Source: JBGSMX01 sp963790405
GTDB taxonomy: Bacteria; Actinomycetota; Coriobacteriia; Anaerosomatales; JAGXFU01
NCBI GenBank assembly: GCA_963790405.1
Contig: CAWBOJ010000005.1
Coordinates: 248,001-312,000, forward strand
Direction: 5' to 3'
Length of the DNA stretch: 64,000 nucleotides
The notes beneath the pieces are model-generated. The model made no database searches and had not been told where the DNA came from. It saw nothing but the letters and a program-made list of their open reading frames with translations. Shown here piece after piece: positions 25,833 through 37,803 of the stretch (position 1 is the stretch's first letter; every line of letters starts with the position of its first letter). A program made the position numbers and the translations under genes.

Positions 25833-27470
25833 ATGGATCCGAAACAACGCAACGCTTTGGGGCTGGCGCTGGTAGTAGTGCTGGTCGTGTTGGCGTGGTG
25901 GGCACTGCTCCCATGGACGGGGTCGGACTACGTCGAGTACCCGGTTCCGGAGACGGACGGCTCGATTACAACACAGAAGATGGACCTTGGGACGCAGGAA
26001 GCTCTTGGTCCGTTCGGTCCGGTGGATGCTGCTGATGAGTCAACATCGACCGCGAACATCGAGTTGAGAGCCGGCACGGCCGAGGACGGCATGAGCGAAT
26101 GGTGGCTCGTGCCGGGCGAAGCTGAGGTGAGAGTCTCTACCGAGACTGTCACGGCCGACTATCAGCTTGGATACAGCGAGGAGTTCTACGTCGGGACTCA
26201 GTCATATAAGGTGCGCGAGGGTCGCACGAGCATCACTCAGGGTCTCGATATCCAGGGTGGTCTGTCAGTGATTCTTACGGCCAAAGAAACGACTGCGACA
26301 CCCGTGACCGATGATGTGATGGACCGCGCCGAGCTCATCGTGCGCAGCCGCGTCGATCGACTCGGAGCGAGTGAGGCTACCATTCAGCGGCAGGGGGCCG
26401 ATTCGATCCTCGTCCAGTTGCCGGGTATTCGGAATGCCGAGGATGCCCTCAAGGTTCTGGGCTCGACGGGTCAACTCGAGTTCGTAGACGTAAACAGCAT
26501 CACGGATCCGACCGTTCAGGCCGAGGTCCTCAGCTATACCGGGCAGCCCGGTCAGTCGCGTCCCGTTCTCCCCGAGGGGACCTACGAGCCGTTCATGACC
26601 GGTGAGGTGATCACAAACGCGCAGGTGGAGGCAGACAGCACCACCGGGCAGCTTGCTGTGACGCTTGCGATGACGCCGGAGGGCACCAAGATCTGGGCCG
26701 ACTACACCACGGTCAACGTCGGCAACCGAATTGCGATCGTTCTTGACGGTCAGGTGCAGTCGGCACCGAGCATCAATGAGCCCATTCTCGGCGGCAACAC
26801 GCAGATAACGGGCTCGTTCACTGCTGATGAGGCCAAGCAACTCCAGACGGTTCTGGAGACCGGTGCGCTTCCGGTGACGCTTGAGTTCTCCGAGTCAAGA
26901 GTCGTCGGGCCGACGCTGGGCCAGGATTCCCTACGTCAGGGCGTTATCGCCCTGCTGCTCGGGCTCGCACTCGTGGCCGCGTTCATGGGGCTGTACTACC
27001 GGGGACTCGGTGTGATCACCTGGTTCAGCCTGGGGATATTCGCCTCCCTGTTCTTCGGCGTACTTGCCGGGTTGTCGAGCCTTGGGGCGTTCGCACTGTC
27101 ACTACCGGGCATCGCGGGTATCGTGCTTACGATTGGCCTTGCAGCCGACTCATCGATTCTGATCTTCGAGCGCTTCAAAGAAGAAGTCAGGATGGGCAAG
27201 ACATACCGGTCTGCGGCGAAGTCCGGCACGAAGCACGCGATCCTCACAAGCCTTGACGCGGATCTCGTTACGTTCGTTTCCGCAGTCGTCCTGTTCTCCG
27301 TGGCGATTGGGCCTGTTCGCGGTTTCGCACTCACACTGATGGTCGGTATCGCGATCGATCTCACGGTCGCCATTCTGTTCACACGTTCGATTGTGATAAT
27401 CCTTGCTGAGACGTTGGTGCCCAAGATGCCCTTCCTCTTTGGCGTGAAGGGCGGCGATCACGATGCGTAG
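25833..27470 (+). CDS. secD: Protein translocase subunit SecD
   Basis: SecD, with SecF, uses the proton gradient to help complete protein export. 545 residues: N-terminal helix, large periplasmic-type domain (P1) including GLDIQGGLSVILTAKE, then five C-terminal helices with GPTLGQDSLRQG, GIAGIVLTIGLAADSSILIFERFKEEVR (D4-like motif) and the final TRSIVIILAETL region. It overlaps secF by eight bases. The start, ATG 25833, has a GAACGAGG ribosome site. Confidence 0.96.
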   Translation: MDPKQRNALGLALVVVLVVLAWWALLPWTGSDYVEYPVPETDGSITTQKMDLGTQEALGPFGPVDAADESTSTANIELRAGTAEDGMSEWWLVPGEAEVRVSTETVTADYQLGYSEEFYVGTQSYKVREGRTSITQGLDIQGGLSVILTAKETTATPVTDDVMDRAELIVRSRVDRLGASEATIQRQGADSILVQLPGIRNAEDALKVLGSTGQLEFVDVNSITDPTVQAEVLSYTGQPGQSRPVLPEGTYEPFMTGEVITNAQVEADSTTGQLAVTLAMTPEGTKIWADYTTVNVGNRIAIVLDGQVQSAPSINEPILGGNTQITGSFTADEAKQLQTVLETGALPVTLEFSESRVVGPTLGQDSLRQGVIALLLGLALVAAFMGLYYRGLGVITWFSLGIFASLFFGVLAGLSSLGAFALSLPGIAGIVLTIGLAADSSILIFERFKEEVRMGKTYRSAAKSGTKHAILTSLDADLVTFVSAVVLFSVAIGPVRGFALTLMVGIAIDLTVAILFTRSIVIILAETLVPKMPFLFGVKGGDHDA

Positions 27471-28365
27471 AGCGAACATCGACTTCCTGGGTAAGCGCTA
27501 CTGGTTCTTGGGCTTCTCGGCAACGCTGATCGTGCTGAGTATCGCCGCTCTGCTGATCCGGGGCCTCAGCTTCGGCATCGAGTTCCAGGGCGGGACAGTG
27601 ATCGACTTCGCCAGCACTGCGGACGTGACCGCGGAGCAGCTGCGCGATGCGTTCTCAGCTGCCGGCATGGACGGTGCGCAGGTTCAGTCCACCGAAGGTG
27701 GCGGCTACATCGTGCGCACCAGCGAAAGCAATCCCGATGTGTCCAATGCCGCCTACAGCCAAGTCGTGGATGATCTGGGACTTGCCGGCGATGCAGGCAA
27801 CGTAACGACGATTGGACCGGGTTGGGGCAAGAACATCACCGATGCGGCCATGCTTGCGTTCGTTCTGTCGCTTGCTGCGATCCTGCTCTACACCTCGTTG
27901 CGATTCGAGTACAAGATGTCGGTGACGGCGGTAATCGCCCTCGTTCACGACATCATCATCACGCTGGGTGTGTATGCCATGGTGGGCCGTGAGGTCACGC
28001 CGAATACCATTGCGGCGTTGCTTACGATCATGGGCTATTCGCTCTACGACACGATCGTCGTGTTCCACCGCATTCGGGAGAACGGGCAGCGGCTGGTCAA
28101 GCGGTCGTTCATGGAGATGGCCAACGAATCGATCAATCAGGTCATTGTTCGCTCTATCAATACTTCGCTGACGTCGTTGATACCGCCGATGGCGATGCTG
28201 TTCTTTGGCGGTGAGACGCTGAAGGACTTCGCGTTCGCTCTGGTGATCGGACTGATCGCGGGCGTGTATTCGTCCGTTGGTGTCGCCAGCCCCATTTACT
28301 CGATGTGGAAAGAGCGCGAGCCGAAGTTCCAGGCGCTCAAGAAGAAGTACGCGAAGGCGTCGTAG
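27463..28365 (+). CDS. secF: Protein translocase subunit SecF
   Basis: 300 residues, six-helix RND-like subunit. Family motifs: IDFLGKRYWFLGFS at the N-terminus, GLSFGIEFQGGTVIDF, ALVHDIIITLGVYA, and the motif GYSLYDTIVVFHRIREN, with RSINTSLTSLIPPMAMLFFGG. The ATG lies inside the secD end (coupled translation). A hairpin follows 30 bases after the stop. Confidence 0.96.
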   Translation: MRRANIDFLGKRYWFLGFSATLIVLSIAALLIRGLSFGIEFQGGTVIDFASTADVTAEQLRDAFSAAGMDGAQVQSTEGGGYIVRTSESNPDVSNAAYSQVVDDLGLAGDAGNVTTIGPGWGKNITDAAMLAFVLSLAAILLYTSLRFEYKMSVTAVIALVHDIIITLGVYAMVGREVTPNTIAALLTIMGYSLYDTIVVFHRIRENGQRLVKRSFMEMANESINQVIVRSINTSLTSLIPPMAMLFFGGETLKDFAFALVIGLIAGVYSSVGVASPIYSMWKEREPKFQALKKKYAKAS

Positions 28366-28394
28366 CGACGCATGCATGGATGAGTGAGACTCAC

Positions 28395-28426
28395 GGAAGG
28401 ACCGGCACATGTGTGTCGGTCCTTCC
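28395..28426 (+). terminator. Hairpin between secF and recJ
   Basis: GGAAGGACCG (28395-28404) and CGGTCCTTCC (28417-28426) form a perfect ten-base stem with a 12-base loop. There is no U tract, so it may be a Rho-independent terminator of poor quality or an RNA stability element. It argues against translation of recJ starting before 28427. Confidence 0.5.
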
Positions 28427-28441
28427 TGCTACCATGCGAGT

Positions 28442-31400
28442 GTGAAGACGGCCGATCCTCAAGTGCAGTGCGCTCATGCGCGCTGGGACATCCAAGAAGC
28501 GAACGAGACCGATGTCGAGAGCCTGGCGGCTGCGACCGGTCTGTCGCATATCGTCGCACGCGTGCTTCACTCGCGCGGCCTGCGAACGGCCGAGGATGCA
28601 CGACGCTTCTTGGAACCCGATCTGGACCGCGACTGGCTCGACCCGTCCGTGATTCCCGGGATGGACGAAGCGGCCGATGCCGTTGTGGCTGCGATCAGCG
28701 CGAACGACCGCATCGTGGTATTCGGTGATTTCGACCTCGACGGGATCTCTTCGGCGGCGGTCGCTGCACGCGGTCTGCGGGCGATGGGGGCGGACATCCG
28801 CGCAATCGTGCCGAACCGGTTCACGGAAGGCTACGGCCTGACGGGGCCGGCCATCGAGCGGATACTCGCGATGGGCGCCAACATGGTCGTAACGGTCGAC
28901 TGTGGCATCTCGGCGGAGTCAGAAGTCAGGCAGCTTCTCGACAGCGGCGTGCGCGTCGTCGTGACCGACCATCACGAGCCAAGCGGGGACGTGCCACAGG
29001 GTGTACCGGTTGCGGACACCAAGCTAACGACTGACTGCCCTTCGGGTGATTTGGCCGGGGCGGGAGTCGCGCTCAAGCTGGTCCAATCGGTGGGGGAGCG
29101 ACTTGGTCACCCTGACGTGTGGCGTGACCTCACGGATCTCGCAATGCTCGGGACGATCGCGGACATCGTTCCGCTGGTTGGGGAGAACAGGGCACTGGTT
29201 GCAGATGGCATCGCGCGTGTGCGCAGCGATCCTCGGGTGGCGATAAGTGCTCTGTGCGCGGTCGCGGGCGTCTCTCCTGCGGAGTTTGGCGCAGATTCGG
29301 TTGCGTTCGGTCTCGCCCCAAGGCTCAATGCGGCCGGCAGGATGTCCGACCCGGATGTCGCGTTGTGCCTGCTCATGACCGATGATGCTCTGGCCGCCGA
29401 GGAATCCGCGATGCAGCTCGACGAATACAACAAGATGCGTCAGCGGGTTGAGCTGGACCTGAGCGAAGCCGCTGCGGCGCAAGCCGAACGAACGTACCGG
29501 CCAGGTGACAGGGCTGTGATCGTCTCTGGTGAGGGATGGCATGAGGGCGTCAAGGGCATCGTGGCATCACGGCTCGCCGCCCGGTTCGGAGTGCCTGCGC
29601 TTCTGTTCGCGATCGATGGTGACGAGGCCCAGGGTTCTGGACGATCGGCCGGCTCCGTCGACCTGTTCTCGGCGATTTCGAGCTGCTCGGACCTCGCCGA
29701 TTCGGTTCGGGGGTCATGAGGCTGCTGTGGGCGTTACCGTTCGCCGAGAGAACCTCGAGCGGTTTCGAGATGCGTTGATGAAGGCACTCGATGCATTGCC
29801 GGAAGCAGTATTCAAAGTGAGCCGTCGGCTTGATGCCGAGGTCGAGCTCGAAGACCTGAGTATCGAACTGGCGGCTGAGCTCGATCTGCTCGAACCGTTC
29901 GGACACATGAACCCCCGTCCCATGTTCGCCGCCACAGGCGTGTTCATGAATGCGCGGCAGCGTGTCGGGCGCACCGGTGATCATCTGCGCTTCACGGCTT
30001 TCGATGGCACGTCTTCCGTTCAAGCGATAGCATTCCGCTGCCCTGACATCGAAGCGATGGCTGGTCATGACGGGGCTGTCGATCTTGCGTTCGAGGTCGT
30101 TGCCGATGAGTGGAGGGGCCGCCGACGCGTGCAGATGCACGTTCGCGATTTCGAGGTCCGTACGCGCTCCGGAGCCTACGGGCCTGCGGCCGAGCTGGTA
30201 GAGGATCTATTCGCGCACGCGGATGAGATTCTTGCGCGCGAGGAATATGCAGGAATCGAGGATGCCGAGTCGTTTCACACCAAGCTGGCCGGCGTCACAT
30301 TCGAAGGCCGTCAGGGCGTCATTGAGAAGCTTGCCCCGGGCACTCCGTTGCGCACGCAGCGGCAGCCAGATAACCCACACGACGCCAATGCGATCGCGCT
30401 GTTCGAGCCGCATGGGGTACAGGTTGGCTTCCTGAACCGCCGACTCGCCGCCGTACTTGCGCCCGTGATCGACACAGGAGTCGAGTATGACGTCGAGGTG
30501 ACGGACGTCACCGGCGGGGAGGACGGGCATGCGCTCGGTGTCAACGTGCTTGTCGCGCGTCGAGGTGTCGAGGGCGAAGAAGACGCCGAGGAACTGAGGC
30601 TGGAACGCCGAGTCGAGCTGTCGGCTTTGCCTCCCGAGCGTCTCGATCAGGAGCTGACGCGTGCATTCATCGGGGATCGCAAACTTCACGACGCACAGCG
30701 TGCGGCGCTTGAGGCCTTGGCCGATGGTCGCCGTTGTCTGACAGTGATGGCGACCGGCCGCGGCAAGTCACTCATCTTCCACATGCACGCCGCGCGGCTT
30801 GCGCTTCGTGAGAATCTCGCTTCGGTGTTCGTGTTCCCACTGAGGGCACTTGTCGCGGATCAGGCGTTTCATCTTGATGAGGCGCTAGCAGGCATCGGTC
30901 TGTGCGTGACGACGCTGACCGGTGAATCATCACCGACGGTTCGTGACGCCACCTTCGAGGCGCTCGCATCAGGCGGGGTGGACGTCGTACTAACGACTCC
31001 GGAGTTTCTCGACCACCACGCGGGACGCTTTGCTCGGACCAATCGCATTGGGTTCATCGTCGTCGACGAGGCTCACCACGTTGGAATCTCACGTGCGGGC
31101 CATCGCCCTGCCTACGGGCGGTTGGATCAGGCGATCGAGACATTGGGCAAGCCGGTGGTGCTCGCGGTGACGGCAACGGCCGATGATGACGTCGCCGCCT
31201 CGATCCGCGAAGTACTTGGCATCGAGGTAGTGATTACCGATCCGACGGTGCGCGAGAATCTGCTCTTTGAAGATCAGCGGGGACAAACCGACAAGGACTC
31301 CTACATCGCCGCTCTTGTGGCGAGCGGAGACAAGGCCGTCGTCTACGTGAACTCACGAGACCAGTCGGTGCGGCTGGCTCGCATGCTCCGCAAGCGTGTT

Positions 31401-32087
31401 CCCCAGATTGCGATGCGTGTCGCGTTCTACAACGGTGGTCTGGGCCGCTCGGTCCGTCACGCTGTCGAGAACGCGTTCCGCAACGGCGACGTGAGCGTTG
31501 TGGTGTCGACGAGTGCCTTTGGTGAGGGCGTGAACATCCCCGATATCAGGCACGTGGTGCTGTATCATCTCCCGTTCAACGACATCGAGTTCAACCAGAT
31601 GTGTGGGCGTGCGGGACGCGATGGAGCTGCGGCTCGTGTACACGCGCTCTTCGGTCCCAAGGACGGCAAGATCAACGAGATGATCCTTTCCTCGGCAGCT
31701 CCCGGTCGCGATGACATGGCCGCGCTCTATCTCCAGCTGAAGGAGATCGCTGCTCGCGAAGGAGCGGGCTTCGAAATCACCAACGCCGAACTCGCGGAGA
31801 GGGTCACACGCGCAAACAAGCACAGCAGAATGAACGATCGCGGGGTATCTTCTGCTGTCGGAGTCTTCCGTGAACTCGGCTTTCTGGAGACTGAAGGCTC
31901 GGGATCGTATCGGCGGATCACGATGTGCTTGTCGCCCGTTCGTAGGGTTGAGCTTTCAGAGTCTGTAAGATATGCCGAAGGCGTAGAAGAGATAGCCGAG
32001 TTCGAGCAGTTCAGGACTTGGGTGCTTGGCGCAACGGCAGAGCAGTTGCTGGCACGGTTCAATCGACCCATTTTGCCGAAGGCGTGA
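28442..32087 (+). CDS. recJ: RecJ exonuclease fused to HIRAN and RecQ-like helicase (one frameshift as read)
   Basis: About 1,213 residues after correcting a +1 change near 29692. RecJ part: FGDFDLDGISS (motif I), VVTVDCGIS, VTDHHEPS, the GSGRSAGSVDLF DHHA1 motif and RFGGHEAAVG across the break, then an OB fold. About residues 614-709 are a HIRAN domain (KLAGVTFEGRQG, then QPDNPHDANAIALF and VGFLNRRLA). The rest is a superfamily 2 helicase: Walker A ATGRGKS (near 770), DEAH box VVDEAHHVG (near 874), and GVNIPDIRHVVLYHLPFN with QMCGRAGRDG (motif VI), then a winged-helix-like end. This couples 5'-3' single-strand exonuclease and unwinding in one chain. The GTG start at 28442 is tentative. Confidence 0.85.
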
Positions 32088-32108
32088 AGATGGGAGACGG
32101 AGAGGGCC

Positions 32109-34905
32109 GTGGTTTCGGGTAGTCTCGGACATAGTCGGGTCATCACGCTGCGCGCTAGCGGACACGCGCGCTGGCGTTTGGCTACCGTGACACTGCGATT
32201 GGCGCTGCTTCTTGCCGCCCTCCACGTCTTCGCAGCAACACCGGCTGTTGCCGCGGGGCCGAATGCCGTCATGAAGCCCACCGGCTACAACGTGACCGCT
32301 GTCCCACGTGGTGATGACACCAGCAACCTGGTAGTGAATCTCCCGTTCGCCATGAATTGGAACGGGACGAGTTTCACACAGATCTACATAAACATGAACG
32401 GCAACTGCACGTTCGGCTCGGGCTATACGTCGTACAACCCGAACACGACGCTCGCGGCGACCAACCGCAACATCATGGCGCCGTTTTGGGCCGATGTTGA
32501 TACCCGCAACACGGCAGCGGCACAGGTGACATACAGCAACACCACTGCGGGCAGCGTTCCACAAGTGAACGGGCGCGATGCGTTCTTCGTGAACTGGGTG
32601 GGGGTAGCAAGCTACAACAACCAGTCGACACCGACCGATTCGTTCCAGCTCGTTCTCGTTGATCGATCGGACACCGGTGCCGGGAACTTCGACTTCATCT
32701 TCAACTACGACGAGATTACCTGGGACATCGCTACTGCTGCGTCGAGTGTGAAGGCGCGTGCCGGTTGGGGTCAGTCCGGCACGGGCTTCGAGCTTCCGGG
32801 ATCCGGAACCGCGGCCGCGAGCACGAGCACGCTTCTCGATACGTCGCCTTCGGCCACCTCGCTCATCCAGAACTCGATGAACTCCGGCGGACAGCTGGGT
32901 CGCTACGTCTTCCCGGTGCGAAATGGGCAGGCACCCAACATCCCTCCGCAGCTCACCGTGATCGAACCGCGTTCTCGAGGGCAACGCTGCCGAACAGCTA
33001 CGTCGGCTACACGGGCGCTGGCGACGTCACGCGCGATCGATCCGGATGGATCGATCGTGAGCCTCACGAACAATATGCCGGCGACCTGCTTCCGCTCGGC
33101 ACGACGAGCGTGACGTGGACAGCAACCGATGATCGAGGTGCGGTCGTCACAGCGGTCCAGACGATCGCTCGTGCGGGATACGACTCCGCCGGTAACCCGA
33201 CGCTCTCGAGCCCGACCCACTCCACCGGGGTGTGGACCACGAACAACGCCGTCACGGTGAATTCGGAGGGTATCAACGGACATCTGCACCGGGTGCGAGC
33301 GGAGTCTCGTACTCCTGGAGCCAGGACTCACCCGCAGACGCCCGACACTGTGGCTGATCGCTGTCGACATCGTCCATCACGTCGGAACGTACCGGTGACC
33401 GTTGACTACGCAGACGTTCCCTGAATGCGGCGTGGCCGGCGGACTGGACCCGTTCCGACACGACCTAGGTCAGACTGACCGAACGACCGGCACGCACACA
33501 GGGCAGCTACGCCGCCGAGATTTGGGCGAACAGCAACACGCGACGCACGGCGGACTTCTACCGCGACTACGACCTGACCGGTCTCACGAGCGCGACGCTG
33601 ACATTCTGGGACAACGTCGCGCTGTCCCGCAACGGGTAGCTACGCGCGGGTCGAGTACTCGACCGACGGGGGAGCCAACTACACGCAGCTGCAGGAATCG
33701 ACGAGGACTCGGCGACATCGGGTGGACCGAGCGCAGTCTCACGCCCTGCCCGTCGGCGGCGTGGTGCGCGTGAGGTTCTCTGGCTCGGTCACTCGTAGCA
33801 CGGAGTACGTCGATTGGGACGACATCTCAGTCGCGGGATTCGTGGCGACCACAGACGACGATCACGGGCTTTCGACGAGCACCACAGCGTACGCTCGCCG
33901 ACGGCACGTGGTACTTCAACCTGCACGCCGTTGACGACGCTGGAAACTGGTCGACTGCCAGTCAGCAGGGGGCCGTTCCTGATCGACACCACGCCGCCCG
34001 TGACGAGCGACAACGCCCCTGCGAACTGGAGCGCGGCCGACGTCTTGGTCACTCTGACGGCCTCAGATCCAGGCGGCATTGTGAGTGCGACCCTGTACAG
34101 TCGGAATGGTGGAGCGACTGCGACGTACGCAGGTCCTGTCCTGGTGAACGCCGAGGGGACGACCACACTGCAGTACTGGTCGATCGACGCGGCGGGCAAC
34201 ACTGAGACTCCCAAGACCGCGATCGTTCGCATCGACCGTACGCCTCCTACGACGCCGACAAGCGTAGACGCGAGCGCACTCAGTACAAGCAGCGTCGAAG
34301 TCACGTGGACTCCCTCGGCAGATGGATTGTCCGGAGTGTCCTACTACGCGGTGTATCGGGATGGCGCCGTGGTGGCGACCACCACTGCGACCACGCTTCC
34401 GGATTCGGGTCTTGCGTCGGGAGTGACCTACACCTACACCGTCGTGGCAGTTGACGAAGCAGGCAATGAATCGGCGCCGAGTGCGCCCGCATCGGTGACG
34501 ATGCCGTCCTCGGTGCTGTGGATGTCGATTGGCGCACCGACTGTTGACACCGGCCCGATCGATCCGGGCGTTGTCTCCACGGTCACGAGTGCGACTGCTG
34601 TTACGGTTGGCGGCTACGGAAGCGTGCAATATGACTTGTCGTGCAACGGTGTCGACTTTGTGAACACCGATCCTGTGTCACCGACACCCAGCTTCGGAAT
34701 CAGCGCGATGAGCTATGTCACGGGAGGCTGGGTGACCCTGGCTTCTCAGCAGTTCGGACCGACCCAGCACGTCATTGACACCGGGATCGGCACACCTGCG
34801 GTTTGGGAGCGCACCTACATTTTCGACTACTCGGTCGATGCCCCTTGGACCTGCGAGCCAGGCACGTATACTACGACTGTCACGTATACGCTCGTGCTGC
34901 ACTAG
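32109..34905 (+). CDS. Large secreted nidogen-like / HYR / FN3 surface protein (multiply frameshifted as read)
   Basis: GTG 32109 (GGAGAGGG upstream) opens a protein with a signal peptide ending near PAVAAG. It has a NIDO-like domain (FTQIYINMNGNCTFGSGY, then MAPFWADVDTRN, DAFFVNWVGVASY and FQLVLVDRS), a HYR-like strand block (LGTTSVTWTATDDRGAVVT), a beta-sandwich region (YARVEYSTDGGANYTQL), an OmpL47-like repeat (IDTTPPVTSDNAPANWS) and a fibronectin III domain (SSVEVTWTPSADGLSGVSYY). Coding sense hops between frames at least eight times between about 32970 and 33980 (for example an extra G at the GGGT near 33638 and in GGGGG near 33969). Corrected length is about 930 residues. Probably an adhesin or matrix protein. 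Confidence 0.7.
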
Positions 34906-34971
34906 GCGGTGGCCGACTCGCCACCGCGATCGTAGACGGCCGGGCAGGGCAAGACTCGCAGAAGGGTGACG

Positions 34972-37192
34972 ATGCCCACTACCATCGAGAAGATCCGGGG
35001 GCAGATCCGGGAGTACAACCCTGGTGTCGACGACGAAGCCCTCGTCGAGGCGTACGAGTTCGCGCTTGACGCCCATGAGGGACAAATGCGGAAGTCCGGC
35101 GAGGCGTTCATCGCGCATCCCCTCGAGGTTTGCCAGATACTCTCGGAGCTGCACCTGGACACCTCGACGCTGCAGGCTGCTCTTCTTCACGATGTTGTCG
35201 AAGACAGCCACGTGCCGCTTTCGGAGATACGTGAGCGTTTCGGCCCGGAAGTCGCCGACCTCGTCGACGGCGTAACGAAGCTAGGCAAGATCAAGTTCCA
35301 GTCACTCGAAGAGACTCAGAGCCAGAACCTGCGAAAGATGCTCATCGCGATGGCCAAGGATATTCGTGTGATCCTCATCAAGTTGGCCGATCGCCTGCAC
35401 AACATGCGCACGCTTTCCGCGCTTCCTCCCGAGCGTCGTATCGAAAAGGCCCGGGAGACCATTGAGATCTACGCCCCACTGGCCAACAGGCTTGGCATCT
35501 CCAGCATCAAGTGGGAGCTCGAGGACCTGTCCTTCTACTATCTCGAGCCCAAGAAGTACCAGCAGATCCAGAAGATGGTTGCCGAGAGCCGAGCGGCGCG
35601 CGAGAAGTACCTGAATCAAGTCATCGATGAGCTTCAATCCGAGCTGCACGCCGTTGGCGTCGTGGCGGAAATCTCGGGTCGGCCGAAGCACCTGTACAGC
35701 ATCTATCAGAAGATGTCTCGGAAGGGCAAGGATTTCAACGAGATTTACGACCTGATCGCCCTGCGAATCGTGGTCGACTCGGTCAAGGACTGCTACGGAG
35801 CACTGGGCACGGTGCATTCGATCTGGAAGCCCGTGCCCGGACGCTTCAAGGACTACGTGGCGATGCCCAAGTTCAACATGTACCAGTCACTGCACACCAC
35901 AGTCATCGGTCCGGCCGGCCGGCCTCTCGAGATCCAGATCCGTTCGACCGACATGCACCGCACGGCCGAGTACGGGATCGCCGCTCACTGGCGCTACAAA
36001 GAAGGTGGCCGAGGAAACGACACGTTCGATGAGCGTCTAGCGTGGCTGCGGCAGATGCTGGAGTGGCAGACCGAACTCAAGGACCCGCGCGAGTTCATGG
36101 AAGCACTCAAGATCGACCTGTTCGAAGACGAGGTGTTCGTCTTCACGCCCAAGGGAGATGTGCGTTCGCTGCGCCGCGGATCGACACCCATTGATTTCGC
36201 GTATGCCATCCATACCGAGGTCGGCCATCATTGCGTGGGAGCAAAGGTCAACGGCTCGATAGCGCCGCTGAACTACGAGCTTCAGATGGGTGATCGGGTC
36301 GACATCCTTACGAACAAGAGCTCGGCTCCGTCGCGAGACTGGCTCAATATCGTCAAGACCTCATCGGCACGCTCCAAGATTCGCAACTACTTCTCGAAGC
36401 AGAGCAGAGAAGACGACCTTGCAGCAGGGCAAGGACGAGTTGGCCAAGGTCATGCGCAAGCACGGTCTCGCGCTTGGGCCGTCGGGCTCGCAGCGGGCTC
36501 TCGACGTGGTGGCCACAGACATGAACTTCCAAGCGTCCGAGGATTTGCTGGCTCATATCGGCTCCGGGAAGGTGTCGGCCAAGCAGGTGGCGGGCAAGCT
36601 GCTTAAGCAGATGTCTGGCGTCGAGCCGAAGACCACTGCCGAGGAGGACGATCAGCCGATAGTCCCGTTCGAAGGACCGATGAAGCCTCCCCGGGACAAG
36701 CGGCGTCGCAGTGGTGTGGGCGTCCAAGTCAAGGGCATCGACGACGTTCTCGTACGTCTGGCGAGATGCTGCAATCCGGTGCCTGGCGACGAGATTGTCG
36801 GGTTCGTGACTCGTGGTCGGGGAGTGTCTGTGCACAGGCGAGATTGCCCCAACGCGCGTGACTTGCTCGGTCAGCCGGAGCGAATCATCGAAGTAGACTG
36901 GGATATGGGGAGCGAGACCACTTACCAGGTGGAGATCATCATTGAAGCGGTCGATCGCATGCGTCTTTTGCAGGAAGTCTCTTCAACGCTTGCGGAAGCA
37001 GGCGTGAACATCCTGTCGGCGAGCGTGGCGACTTCGCGAGACGGCATCGCCACGATGCGCTTCCTGTTCGAACTCGGCAACATGGATCAGCTGCAGTCGA
37101 TCCTGTCCGAAGTTCAGTCCCTCGAGGGCGTCTTCGACGCGTCACGCATGCTTCCGGGCGAAGGCGGACGCGCGAAGGACGGATACTCGTGA
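34972..37192 (+). CDS. relA: (p)ppGpp synthetase/hydrolase RelA/SpoT (one frameshift as read)
   Basis: The bifunctional alarmone enzyme of the stringent response. HD hydrolase domain with AALLHDVVEDSHV (HDxxED present), RelA/SpoT synthetase with RFKDYVAMPKFNMYQSLHTTVIG, TGS domain (VFTPKGDVRSLRRGSTPIDFAYAIH), a zinc-finger/CC region (VRLARCCNPVPGDEIVGFVTRGRGVSVHRRDC) and a C-terminal ACT domain. The frame changes once at about 36417, where an extra C in GACGACCTTGCAG separates SREDD from LQQGKDELA; the corrected protein is about 739 residues. ATG 34972 has AGAAGG upstream. An essential-type gene, so the break is probably artefactual. Its stop overlaps the next start. Confidence 0.93.
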
Positions 37193-37803
37193 GAGTACGC
37201 GGCTTCGTCGTGGGTCCCTTGCAGACGAACTGTTGGCTCGTAGGTTCAGATGAGTCACTGATAGTGATCGACCCGGGAGGTGACTCGGAGCTGCTTCTCG
37301 AGAAGATCGGCAGTGCTTGTGTACGATGGGTCGTCCTCACGCACGGGCATTTCGATCATCTGGGGGCGGTGGGGGATATTCTTGCTGCTGCCGGTGGTAG
37401 CCTGGCGGTTCATCTCGCGGATGCACCATGGATTACAACCGGTGCGGGAACCGGCGCCGAACTCTTCGGCTTCGACGATCACTCCCCGCCAGCCGATCGC
37501 GAGTTGCGCGACGGAGACGTGATCGAGGCAGGGGACGTGAGTCTCGAGGTGCTTCACACGCCAGGGCATACGCCAGGGGGAATATGCCTGCTGGGAGACG
37601 GTCATCTGTTCTCTGGTGACACGTTGTTTGCCGGCAGCGTGGGAAGGACCGACTTCCCTCGTGGTGACAGTGCGGCCTTGCGGCGGTCCATCGGAACGAA
37701 GCTAGCGCCGCTGCCTGATGACACGCTGGTACACCCCGGCCATGGTCCAGACACGACAATTGGACGCGAGAGGCGAATCAACCCATTCTTCCCACGAGTG
37801 TGA
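37189..37803 (+). CDS. Metallo-beta-lactamase-fold hydrolase (glyoxalase II-like)
   Basis: A 204-residue MBL-fold enzyme with the metal-binding THGHFDHLGAVGD motif, His in HTPGHTPGGI, Asp in LFSGDTLFAGSVGRTDFP, and final His in LVHPGHGPDTTIGRER. The NCWLVGS and GRTD motifs place it with hydroxyacylglutathione-hydrolase-like proteins often found after relA in Gram-positives. Its substrate is not known. GTG 37189 overlaps the relA stop (GTGA), so it is cotranscribed. Confidence 0.88.
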   Translation: MRVRGFVVGPLQTNCWLVGSDESLIVIDPGGDSELLLEKIGSACVRWVVLTHGHFDHLGAVGDILAAAGGSLAVHLADAPWITTGAGTGAELFGFDDHSPPADRELRDGDVIEAGDVSLEVLHTPGHTPGGICLLGDGHLFSGDTLFAGSVGRTDFPRGDSAALRRSIGTKLAPLPDDTLVHPGHGPDTTIGRERRINPFFPRV

